Made by a program: the position numbers and the translations under genes. Shown here one piece after another: positions 55,901-64,000 of a DNA stretch of 64,000 bases. The notes below the pieces were generated by a model. That model saw nothing but the letters and a program-made list of their open reading frames with translations, did not search any database and was not told the origin of the DNA. The DNA comes from Smittia aterrima. Lineage: Eukaryota > Arthropoda > Insecta > Diptera > Chironomidae. The DNA lies in the NCBI GenBank assembly GCA_033063855.1, contig CP093830.1, forward strand, positions 9,176,854 to 9,240,853, written 5' to 3'. Numbering within the stretch: position 1 is the stretch's first letter; each line of letters begins with the position of its first letter.

Positions 55901-58900
55901 CCCCTGAGACTCCTGCCCCCGATTCAATCTAACCATAAAGCGAATAAATCCATAAATCAGTTTTTTTATTCCTCGCCGATTACTCTTCTTCATTCAATTT
56001 TTTTTCTCTACGGTAGCCTCGCTGGCGTTTCTTCTTAGCTGCGTGAATATTTTAAGCGTCGCTCGTGGGCTGCCTCCCGAAAAAAAAGAGAGAAAAAGAA
56101 TCGAAAACTTACGCCTTTGTAAGAAGAACATAAATTTACATTCCGTGGAGGAAAAAAATATTTGACAATGAAGCAAAAGAACTTTGTCTGTGTTTACGCT
56201 TTACGCGAAAAATCTCTCGAGAGTTGAATGAGAAGGCGTGGGAGGTAGAGAAAGGATTTCTCTCTCGATTTAGCTCAATACATCTGCAGATCAAATGAAA
56301 ATTTCATTAGAAATTAAACTTTTCCTGCTTATGCTCCCAAGAGAAATATTTCCGCATTAGAAGGCGAGAGGAGGTAGCAGATGCCGACAAACAGCTTCTT
56401 GCGGGCTTTCCGTTCGAAAAAGCGTCGACAAATAAAACGAATTTCCGATTAAACGACTTGCTTGTTAGTTAATCTGTAAAGTTCGGTGTCTAATTTTCTA
56501 TGAACGAGCGACAAGATGTCGACAAATGAATAAACATCTGAAGCATCCTTGGCATAAGAAAAATGACTCTCAATCACCTTACAAAGAACTTTAACTTTTC
56601 CCATCAACTTCGATAGAGTTTAATTGCTTTTTATGAAGTTTATCATTCAAATTGATCTGAGATGAGGCATTAGTTTCCATAAGAGATTGAGTTATCAATG
56701 CAAGTCGACGTCAAAGATATTCGATAACTCAATCTATAGTTTCACTATAACAGCTCAAGGCTTAAAGTTTATTGCTTTTTGAAATGAATTCCAGTGAAAA
56801 ATAAAACGCGAAGACGCCGAATCATGCATTATTTAAAAGATTTTCTATCTTTACAGTTGATGTTGCGTGCTGTGCTCATCGTATCGTGAGTTATAGTTTA
56901 TTGATTTCTAACGATGTCTTTAGTGCTCTATAAACATCACCAAGGCTTCCATCGCATGAACATTGCTGTCTCTTCGTCAATTATTTAGAAATTTGTTCCG
57001 ACACTGAGAAATTTTCAACACGCACGAGTACAAAGTAGCGAGCTCGATTGCAAAATACTGCCGTGGAAAATAAAAATTGCTTGAAGCTCCATTACGCAAC
57101 TCAATTGATTTTACCTTCGAAACATTTTACGAGACATTTAGGGGAATTTGGAAATCGTAACTGTCGTAATGAGAAGCGAGAAATTCAAAGCTCACAGCAA
57201 ACTTAAACGGAAACCTCATGGAACAACGATCAAAGCACGAGCAAAGGAAATGTAATCACTTGGCAGAGCATGCGAGCACTCGACGTGAAGCGAAATTTGC
57301 ATTTGCAATGTTGACAGCGAGGTTTGCTATCTCTCATCGCAAACACAGTCCATGTTTGCATGTAAGTTCGCCAATCTGTGACTGAGCAAACATGAAAAGG
57401 TTCTCTCTATGGCAACTTCAGTGCTTTGAGGGTTTTCGTATCTGCTGAAAACTTTCCTCGAGCTCCTTTTGAAATTGTTGTGCAGTTTCTGATTGATTCC
57501 GGTAGAAATGAAAGGAACTGTTTTGGTTCCTTTGTTGTGTCCATGAGATACCAAAACATTAATGGAAAGGATTCTCGATTTACTCCCAAAAGCAACGATC
57601 TTGTTATTTGCGAACATTTTGTCTCGGTCTCGGTGGACAAACAATTCCCTACGAATGAGATTAAGCTTTCAGTTGAATTGATTCCCAGAAATATTTTCGT
57701 TTAGCTAACTCAGCAAAGCTTTTAATTTTCTAAGGTTTGTTTTGATGTCAAAGGCATCAGCTTAATTTCTATTTTCTCTGTTAAATCCTTTCACGTTAAA
57801 TTCTACAAACACAATTGTTAAACTTCTCTTCAACATCATTTCCAAATAACATTTATTTTGATTTCTTAATTGAGTTTACGTGTTCCGGAGTTTCCTATTT
57901 GTGATGAAGATAACTTGAAATGTCAATTAAACATTTCGATGAAAAATTCAACAATCTAGAAAGTTTTGTTCTTGCGAAAATCGCCTAAAGAGTTTTCATC
58001 AATTAATTGAAAGAGAAATCAAGAAGTTCGGCAACGAGTTGGGGAATAAAAATTTGTTTTGACATTCTCGTCAAACACTTTACGAATAAAAATTTCAGGA
58101 ATGCTTTTAAAAAAAGGTTTCCATGAAAAGCTTTCCCTCGATGCCGAAATTCAAAACCATTATGAAGCCTTAAAATAAGTTCAATTTCTTTGAACATCAT
58201 CTCATGTCTTCTCTCCTAAAATTCCCTGCCGATCGTAAAGGGAGCTTCAGTCACGTGCTGGCACATGAAATTCAAATTTCCTGTTCTCCTTTCAGACCTG
58301 AAGGTAAAGCTCATGTTTCCGGGTGGGGAAAAACTTGAATTTAAGTGGAGAGATTACCTGGCCAGTTTGTGGATTAAGTCAAAGTATAATTTTCTGAAAA
58401 CTGTTGCTGGCCAATCATCAACTTTTAATTTATTTAATATTCGATGCTGCTTCCAACGTCACGTTCTTTAATTTTCGCTGGATTATCTCTCGAAATAACT
58501 GACCTTATTCCAAACTCTTCTCGCTTTGAACGAGGGAAGAGAAAAACCGAAAATCGATAAAGTTTTTCTCATTGTTACAAAGTTGTTGACACCACTAAAA
58601 GATTAGACTTGGCACTGTCAGACTTCATTGAGAAACTTAATATTCCTCATGTGTCAATCACGAGAGAATAAAGCATAAAGAGTCCAATAACTCGTTTTCA
58701 AAAGGCAATTTAAGTTTTTCGCTCTTTCGTAAACAAAAGCCGAGACAATAAAAACATAAAAAAAATGTTTCTTGAAGCTTCAACTATTGTTGAGATAACG
58801 AGTCGTAAAAACTTTTCCTCCATTGAAATATCATTTACCATGATTCCTTCCGTTGAGCCTCTTTAACGACTCATAAAAATATGAAAGCGCAATGTGTTTT

Positions 58901-61900
58901 GATGCTGACGATATCAATCTTAATGGGAAAGCTTTTTTGGATAGTTAAGAATGTTCGATAATTTTCCTGTCGTCCGAGTTTTGTCAGGAAAAGTTTTAAT
59001 GAATTTCCCTTTTTTAAGATTGAGGCTGATCCTCTGTAATCGCATGAAGTAAACGGAAAACTCTCTCATAGGCGCCACAAGAAAACTTTTGAACTTAAAG
59101 CAAATATTTCTTGCTTTACGACATTTTTAAAGCCTCAAGAGTAACATTCTCGTTGGCTCCAGCCAAGTAGCATCCTCTGAGAGAGTGGTGGTAGAAAATT
59201 ATAGGTTTACGTTGGCAGTTACAAGTCGTAAAGCTCGTGCCAACGAAATTTTCGGGGTGAAAGGTCTTATAAAGAGGTTGAACTAGGCTCTCAAACATCC
59301 CGCGTCGAAACAATAAAGATTGATAATCAGACACAGTGTGGGACGAACTTGCGATGTCCAACGAGTCGGAATCCCTTTGAATCCGTTTACTGCGCCATTA
59401 TTCATGTTAAGCGGCAGTTTAACAACCCCTCGCGTTGAAGTCAATACCTTTGATTAATTAGTTCCGTCTTTTGATGCGTAGTCGTAAAGGTTTATTAATT
59501 CTCCTTTTCCGCTTTGGCTTCTCCTTCTTCTTCTACGGCTTCTCCTGCATTTACGGAATTAATAAATTTCCACGTTTAATTGCAACGATTTCCTTGACGA
59601 ACGATTTGAAGAGTTAGATTGAGTTGCATCGAAATGCAATTTAAAAGCTATGAAACGTTTTAATTATCGAGGAGAACGAGAAAGTCGTAAAACATTTCGC
59701 AGGAAATAAATCAATTCGAATGAATTTACGAGAACGACTCAAGTTCTTAATTATGTCGCGTAAATATTCGTCAAAGTAAATTTTTTTCTTGTTTTCGAAA
59801 GATTTTTCCCGAGACTTACGAGCGAGCTGAACATCTGCGGCTCCGTCAATAATTTATTAATATTTAATAAACAGAAATGAGATTTCTTCTTGCCCTATTC
59901 GCACGGAAACAATAAACGACTTTAGCACAACATTGCTCGACGCACCTTCGACGATAATTTATAGGACAGGTGCTCATCCTATTAGAACGCATCGAAATGA
60001 AAAAAGTTTCCTCTTCAACGATATTAGTTTTAGTGAAATTATAAAGTTTTAATTGAGCTCTCTCGCTCGCTTGAGGAAGAGAAAGTTTGTAAGAAAATCC
60101 TGGAAGTGAAATGAAGATACCTTGAGATGAAACTAACGGCTGTCTCTTCTCCGTCAAGTCATTGATATGAAGCGACTCCTCGACCCAATTCCATGACAAC
60201 ACCATTCAACGCTTGACCACTTTTCTTTTATTCTGTTGTATCAACTTTAAGACTTTTGAGCTTCACTTCTGACAAATTTCGTTCTCGCTGTTTGATTGAT
60301 TAATCCGCCAAGCTCACATCGTCTTCACGACACGTACAATTAATTTAGATTTCACTTTTTCTTTCGTATTTTTTGAGGCGAAATTTATTTTACGCCTGAA
60401 TTTTTAATCTCACTTTTCTCTCTGTATGTGAATCATTCGCATCAGGGTCGACGTGTCATTACAAGCACTTTTAATAGAACGGGACGCTCTCCTCTTCTTG
60501 TTTTCCTTGTTTGAAACACTTTTCGTTGCGGCCAGTTCATTTAAGTTTTTTAATTCTATTAATAAGCGAGAGGAAACGTGGTTTGAAGAAAAGAAATCAG
60601 AGAAAGATTCAAGCGTTCATCATAAAGCCATTAGAGCGTGTGTCGGCCGGCAACGTGATGGAAATGAAAATATTGACGGAACTTGTAGGTGCGCGCGCGA
60701 GAATGATTTTCCATTTGGTTGATTGCGTTTTTTCTTTCTTATTCATCATAAAAAAAACGTGGAGATTAATCCAAAAAAAGAGGAATTGAACAAAAGAAAA
60801 AGTTTTATGGCTTAACAGGGAAAAAGGGAAATCAAAGGCGAAGCCTTCGACAGAGCAATCTCACGGCCAAACACGAATGAATTAAACTTCTCCAAGTCAG
60901 AGAACGTTAAGGGAGTGTAACGCACCGCGAAGCTTTATAAAGCTTTTACATCAGAGCAGCAGAAACATAAATTACAACATTAAAAATAGAACAAAAACAC
61001 ATTTTTCATGATGTCGAAAGTCGTCCTTTGTTCCATTTCAAATGCGAAAGTGGGGAAAGTTCTCTGTTGTTCGGCTTTCTCACTTTCACAAAATAAAGCT
61101 GAAGTTATGTTGTTGTAACTCCAGTGAGTGAGTGAACACAGAGATAAGTAAAAGCGATGAGAGTCGAGGAGGTGCGCGCACACAACTTCAACAGAAATTC
61201 CTTTTTGCCATATTTCCTTCCATCGACATCGTAAAACGAAGTGAAACTTTGTTGAAATATGGTCGTCGAGTCAAAGTAGTTTCCCATTTGGAATGAAGTC
61301 AATAAAGAATCGAAGAGATTCCAACTTTCAAGAATTCTTTTTATCGACGATAAATGGAGGCGCCAGGCTTATTTCCTCATCGCCCAACGTTGACTAACAC
61401 ATCATAAAGTGTCGGAAAAGATGAAATCGATGACGATTATTCTTCTCTATTTCGCTTTCTTAATGAACATCAGAATCGAGAACTATCGACGAAAACTTTA
61501 CGCGAACCACGACTCTAATGGCTTTAAGATTATTTTCACGAGTTGCTTTTTTTCTTCTTCGATTTTTTTCACTTCGAGATTTTTCACGACTTTTCCGATG
61601 TTTTCCTCACAAAAATCATCTTACGTTGTCTTTTTATTCCAATTATCACATGCCCATCGACTTTCTCCTCACAGAATAAACTTAAACAATTAAATTTTAT
61701 TCCTTTTTTCTCATCCGAGCCTCCCGATGCGAAACATGTTAAGACTTTGACGTGAATGGAAATCTAAACACAGACTGAGAGAATTCGGGATTTTCCTTTT
61801 GGTTTCGAGGAAACTTTTCAACGTTTTTATGTGTGCTCGCTACTTCAGTGTGCTTTCCCTACTGGCACAGTGACATAATTAAGTTTGTGTGCGTCTTTAG

Positions 61901-63940
61901 CTTGCTTTCGATACGATTCCCTCTCCACTACACTTTCATTTATCGGAAAATTTCTCTCCGCTTTTCTTCGTGATGTGCTCTCACGTGGTGAGCGGAAAAT
62001 TGAAACGCGATTGAAAGTGAAAAGCGAGAAGCTTTGTAACAAAGAGAGAGAGAGAGACAGAGAGAGTTGATAGGTTTACTGCAATTTATTCTAAGGAATT
62101 ACTTCGTGGCCTGGTATGATTAAGCATTTTTTAAAAATACATTTCGCCTCTTGTTTTCGCAAGAACTTATCTCTGCCTGTCGCTGTGATGTTGCTGCTTC
62201 CATCTCTCATTAAAATGAGTCGGAAAATTCTTTGATTGATGGACGAGAGTTATATTTAAATGACAATAATGTTATTCTGAAATAGTTTGGAATTAATTGA
62301 GCGCTTGCATTTCAATTGATGTTTTGAAGCGATTTTGTTGCGGAATCATTGCGGCCGACAGAGGATTTGTCCTTGAGAAGCATCGCACGTGTTCTGTGCT
62401 TCCTGAAAATGATAAACTTCGAAGTTGAGTTGACAAACAGAATGAACATTTCCCGAGCTTTCGCTTCAAGGCATTTGCTTTTGAAATGAATGAAAATTAA
62501 TGAATTTTTGGCTTTTTGACGAGTTATAAACTAAAAGTTCGTCAATTATTAATTAGATTTCTGTATTTTCCTTTATCGAATTCGATTGTTTAAATGATTT
62601 TTGTTCGAGTAAGACATTAATAGTTTATTTTGCGGCATCATTTGAACTTCTGTTTGATTTATGCGGCAAATAATTTTCAGCTGCACCAGGTTTATTTCAG
62701 AAGCCAGCGAGGGGCAAAGTCGACTCCCGTTGATTATTGATTCATCGCTTAACTACAGTTTAATCATTGAGTCGATATTTTAATTACAATTCGACGCGAG
62801 TTTTCAATTAAATCTATTCATAGGTTCTCTGTTTAATTTTTAATTAAGCATTTAGCGGATGGACTCTGCAGTAGCGTGAGCTCATTGTTTTGTTCAAATG
62901 CTTTGACATTAATCAGGTTTCGAGTTCATAATGTAAAGCATTTTGTAAATGTCTCTTGGTTGGGGCTTTTCGTTTGCTTCACTTGATTTATCTTTGTCCA
63001 TCTCCGACTCAGAATAAATCCCTAAAAATTCGCTTACTTCGTGGAAATGTTTCATTAAATTTATTTTAGGATAATTATAATCACAAAAGTTTCTCATGCG
63101 GAAAATATTTGCATAACGAGAAATGTGAAAATCTATTAGTTTGATATTTTAGTGCAAAAAATGGACACAACACACATCATGCTCGAATATTAATTAAAAC
63201 TTTATTTAGACGAGATAAACATTAATTCTCATTTTTTCTAATTAGACACATCAAAGAGATTTGGCGAAGTCTCATGCAAGTTGATTCCTTTGGGCGAAAA
63301 GAAAGTTGTCGCCAAAGAAGACGAAATAGATGTTTGTTAATAATTCAGGAGATTAGACGAAGAGGAGATGAGTGACGAAGAATCGTTGAGCTCAAGATTG
63401 AACGTTAGAAGGTTTCATCCTCTAATGAATAATTCATGAATCGACTTGAGTTCGAATGAACTTTCATATCATGAGATAACCTATGAACCACTAAATTTCA
63501 ACTATTTGTGGTTACAATACAGAGACCCAAAGCCATTTTTTGAGAGAATGGCGACGGGCCTGGAACATTAATTTAAAGAGGACATCAACAAAATTAATTT
63601 TTATGACTTCGAATGTTTATGATTTCAAACATTTTCCTTTTCAATAAAACGTTTACTAAGGGATTTCAGAACAAAGCATAAGTCAAATTAATGTTAACAA
63701 ACAACAAAGAGTTGCCATCAACTAACAAAGTACTAATCTTAATTAACAATCTATTCACGGCGGTTGAAATTACAAGTCGACACAAACGGTGGGAGAAACA
63801 AATATTGACACTAACGCACACACATTTAATAGCTGTACCGTTTTGACATAAGACATTGTATCACTAGTTGCCTCGGTGAAGGCTCGACGGAGCCTCTTGC
63901 GTCTGTTTTGGGAAAGTGTTTGAGGACAAAGTAACAATCC
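43754..63940 (-). CDS. SK: SK-type small-conductance Ca2+-activated K+ channel, copy B (5' partial)
   Basis: This is a second SK channel gene, convergent with copy A and sharing its exon structure from exon 3 to the stop. Visible exons give about 635 codons using one pore exon. Exons 1 and 2 must lie beyond the window. It has S1-S6, pore loop, calmodulin-binding domain, coiled coil and a C-terminus ending in a His-rich HNNHHHHKSAGS. Differences from copy A are: two alternative pore exons (GYG and GFG), an intron missing between the calmodulin-binding domain and coiled coil, altered S6 residues, a changed S3-S4 linker and a different tail. All introns have diverged beyond recognition. From memory, its GYG pore and its tail (YQWPSSPILPPISSRTPHLV) look more like Drosophila SK than copy A does, so this may be the more conserved copy; I could not check that. 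Confidence 0.94.
43962..44598 (-). other. Last intron of copy B, 3' part
   Basis: About 0.64 kb of intron. No exon seen. Confidence 0.65.
44599..44726 (-). promoter_or_regulatory. Putative RNA hairpin over the last 5' splice site (copy B)
   Basis: On the - strand the donor gtaagtgtag (44726-44717) is perfectly complementary to ctacacttac (44608-44599), with three more pairs after one mismatch, exactly as in copy A at 37801-37912. The loop (about 108 nt) is purine-rich here and pyrimidine-rich in copy A, so the arms are shared and the loop is not. Confidence 0.55.
44727..44905 (-). CDS. SK: SK copy B exon 14: C-terminal tail, first part
   Basis: A 179-nt exon: DQLETLPEILTRCLTQHQ, then DRIDQRRNFLHPD, a variable stretch (TAALLGTSSTGGLQTQPPS) and FPHSR. 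It has the same length and split Arg codon as copy A, and intron retention would likewise give HSR then a stop. Confidence 0.93.
44966..45137 (-). CDS. SK: SK copy B exon 12+13: distal calmodulin-binding domain and coiled coil
   Basis: A single 172-nt exon equal in length to copy A exons 12 (70 nt) plus 13 (102 nt): LRKVKMDQRKLMDNANTI, TDMAKTQNTVYEIVSDMS, and the coiled coil ALEERIQSLEDKIQSVQ. The intron at MAK/T(S/Q)N in copy A is absent. The following intron (44906-44965) is only 60 nt. Confidence 0.95.
45201..45328 (-). CDS. SK: SK copy B exon 11: calmodulin-binding domain
   Basis: A 128-nt exon starting LKNAAANVLRETWLIYKHTR and ending KFLLAIYA (last codon split). It differs from copy A by one residue (VNPG). 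Confidence 0.96.
45536..45646 (-). CDS. SK: SK copy B exon 10: lower S6 and linker, with altered S6
   Basis: A 37-codon exon: GAGCTAFLVALLSRKLELTR, then AEKHVHNFMMDTQLTKR. Compared with copy A and the family's usual TALLVAVV, the S6 core here is TAFLVALL (Leu to Phe, and two Val to Leu). The linker is unchanged. Confidence 0.95.
45804..45939 (-). CDS. SK: SK copy B exon 9b: alternative pore exon with GFG filter
   Basis: A 136-nt exon: FHDDEHANLLNSMWL, ITFLSVGFGDIVPNTYCGRG, then IAVSTGIM, with a strong gtgagt donor. It is the downstream member of an adjacent pair and nearly identical in protein to copy A exon 9. Entry and exit phases equal those of exon 9a. Because 136 is not divisible by three, using both in one mRNA would shift the frame. 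Confidence 0.93.
46113..46248 (-). CDS. SK: SK copy B exon 9a: alternative pore exon with GYG filter
   Basis: A 136-nt exon: FHDEEHANLLNSMWL, ITFLCVGYGDIVPNTYCGRG, then ITLTCGMV, with donor gtaagt. It carries the canonical K+ channel filter GYG. It differs from exon 9b in the pore helix (LT/LI, LC/LS), the filter (Y/F) and the first S6 turn (TLTCGMV/AVSTGIM). The acceptor lacks a good pyrimidine tract (gaaaatggtttaaaag), so inclusion may need help. An intron of 173 nt separates 9a from 9b. Confidence 0.93.
46249..49436 (-). other. Intron 8 of copy B
   Basis: A 3.2-kb AT-rich intron. It contains short AG runs (next entries). No further pore exon seen. Confidence 0.65.
47687..47707. repeat. 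(AG)n microsatellite
   Basis: About ten AG units in copy B intron 8. On the transcribed (-) strand this is a CT run. Shorter AG runs lie at 47987-48002 and 49097-49111. Confidence 0.9.
49437..49541 (-). CDS. SK: SK copy B exon 8: S5
   Basis: A 105-nt exon: FVFKTLMTICPGTVLLVF and the rest of S5 to LRQCER. Same length and phases as copy A; one residue differs. Confidence 0.95.
49610..49926 (-). CDS. SK: SK copy B exon 7: S3, S3-S4 linker and S4
   Basis: A 317-nt exon: LFMTDNCADDWRIAMTW, S3, then a linker with GEYYFRWETKLSNKNKAPGF and ADVPFDVV, and S4 (LSLPMFLRLYLICRVMLLHS). Same length and phases as copy A exon 7. Differences are concentrated in the extracellular linker. Confidence 0.96.
49927..50741 (-). 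other. Intron 6 of copy B
   Basis: About 0.8 kb of intron. No exon seen. Confidence 0.7.
50742..50837 (-). CDS. SK: SK copy B exon 6: S2 segment
   Basis: A 32-codon exon: ASFYSTALKTL then S2 (ISVSTVILLGLIVAYHALEVQ), phase 0 both sides. Identical to copy A apart from the first two residues. Confidence 0.95.
50838..53670 (-). other. Intron 5 of copy B
   Basis: A 2.8-kb intron. No exon seen. It contains the inverted repeat at 52581-52659. Confidence 0.65.
52581..52659. repeat. 79-nt inverted repeat in copy B intron 5
   Basis: Perfect 15-nt arms gattaaaaaagcttt (52581-52595) and aaagcttttttaatc (52645-52659) flank a 49-nt loop that has several more AAGCTT-type partial complements. Either strand would fold into a hairpin of about the size of a small-RNA precursor, but the arms are low complexity. 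Confidence 0.6.
53671..53893 (-). CDS. SK: SK copy B exon 5: S1 segment
   Basis: A 223-nt exon: YMEERGLGGGIYKGASGSQD, the conserved YRLGRRKALFEKRKRISDYA, S1 (ALVMGMFGIIVMVIENEL) and GVYTK, ending at gtgagg in phase 0. One codon longer than copy A in the loop after YKG. Confidence 0.95.
53960..54090 (-). CDS. SK: SK copy B exon 4: pre-S1 cytoplasmic segment
   Basis: A 131-nt exon: LRKPVSTQSIPSMKSG, a short Asn/Asp/Ser stretch, then ACNEEAGVALVNVHSEYPR with the Arg codon split. The acceptor is tttttgtttcag. An in-frame ATG at 54105-54103 lies 15 nt before the exon, as in copy A. Confidence 0.93.
56684..56735. repeat. 52-nt inverted repeat in copy B intron 3
   Basis: Perfect 13-nt arms AGATTGAGTTATC (56684-56696) and GATAACTCAATCT (56723-56735) with a 26-nt loop. 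A second small inverted repeat (TATAGT, TTC, ACTATA) overlaps its right edge. Confidence 0.65.
62043..62067. repeat. GA-rich microsatellite
   Basis: A GAGA run interrupted by one C, in copy B intron 3. Confidence 0.85.
63839..63940 (-). CDS. SK: SK copy B exon 3: conserved 34-codon N-terminal exon
   Basis: On the - strand a CT-rich tract and atcttag acceptor precede 34 codons: GLLLCPQTLSQNRRKRLRR, then AFTEATSDTMSYVKT, then a weak donor (gtacag). Length, phase (0/0) and sequence match copy A exon 3, so both calls support each other. It is more basic (RRKRLRR) than copy A. It is the most upstream part of copy B in the window. Confidence 0.82.
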
Positions 63941-64000
63941 CTAAGATGAAAAAGAAAGATAGAGAGAGGAAGAGAGAGAGAAAGATTTCGATTCATTTTG
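63941..64000 (-). other. CT-rich acceptor tract of copy B exon 3
   Basis: The GA runs on the + strand (63951-63984) are the pyrimidine tract of the exon 3 acceptor when read on the - strand. The window ends inside this intron. Confidence 0.6.

Larger units (their letters stand above)
54091..63838 (-). other. Long intron 3 of copy B (9.7 kb)
   Basis: It corresponds to the 11.7-kb intron of copy A. I see no coding exon; open frames are short and without motifs. It contains an inverted repeat at 56684-56735 and a GA-rich run at 62043-62067. Confidence 0.5.

Noticed and set aside
59425..59450. CGCGTTGAAGT resembling the reverse complement of copy A exon 3
   Set aside because: The match is about 11 nt with no exon context; the true counterpart is at 63839-63940.
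43754..63940. The idea that copy B is an assembly duplicate or the other haplotype of copy A
   Set aside because: The copies differ in protein sequence, intron content and intron presence, and introns are not alignable, so they are separate genes.
1..64000. tRNA, rRNA, CRISPR and intact transposon signals
   Set aside because: No B-box plus A-box pairs, no ordered direct repeats with spacers, and no transposase-like or reverse-transcriptase-like frames were seen on either strand.

Overview
This window looks like eukaryotic nuclear DNA from an insect, most likely a dipteran and perhaps a midge-like (nematoceran) fly. It is AT-rich, CpG is not obviously depleted, coding sequence is split by both short (about 60-70 nt) and multi-kilobase introns, and the only recognisable protein closely resembles fly small-conductance calcium-activated potassium (SK/KCNN) channels. 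The order and species are inference. I see no bacterial features, rRNA, tRNA or intact transposons.

The window holds two copies of one gene, an SK channel, arranged tail to tail. Copy A is on the + strand (coding exons 11697-38839, about 898 codons if every exon is used) and is complete from start to stop codon. Copy B is on the - strand (63940 down to 43754, at least 635 codons) and lacks its first exons, which must lie beyond position 64000. The stop codons are about 4.9 kb apart. Exon order, lengths and phases match almost one for one, while introns have diverged beyond recognition, so this is an old duplication and not an assembly echo.

Layout: 1-11662 upstream, no gene seen. 11697-14834 copy A N-terminal exons. 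14835-26521 long intron. 26522-38839 copy A channel core (S1-S6, pore, calmodulin-binding domain, coiled coil, C-terminus). 38840-43753 convergent intergenic/3'UTR region. 43754-54090 copy B C-terminus back to its S1 exons. 54091-63838 long intron. 63839-63940 copy B exon 3.

Most interesting points. (1) Copy B has two adjacent, equally long (136 nt) pore exons, one with a GYG and one with a GFG selectivity filter. Including both would shift the frame, so they should be mutually exclusive. (2) Copy A has only the GFG exon intact; a decayed relic of a second pore exon sits just upstream, where the paralog has its GYG exon. Copy A should therefore make only GFG channels. (3) The 5' splice site of the last intron in both copies is perfectly complementary over 10 nt to a site about 100 nt downstream, although the loops are unrelated. 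This suggests a conserved RNA hairpin controlling the choice of C-terminus. (4) A 34-codon N-terminal exon is shared by both copies. (5) Copy B has changed residues in the S6 helix and lacks an intron present in copy A. All splice calls were made by eye from GT/AG signals, reading frame and comparison of the two copies.
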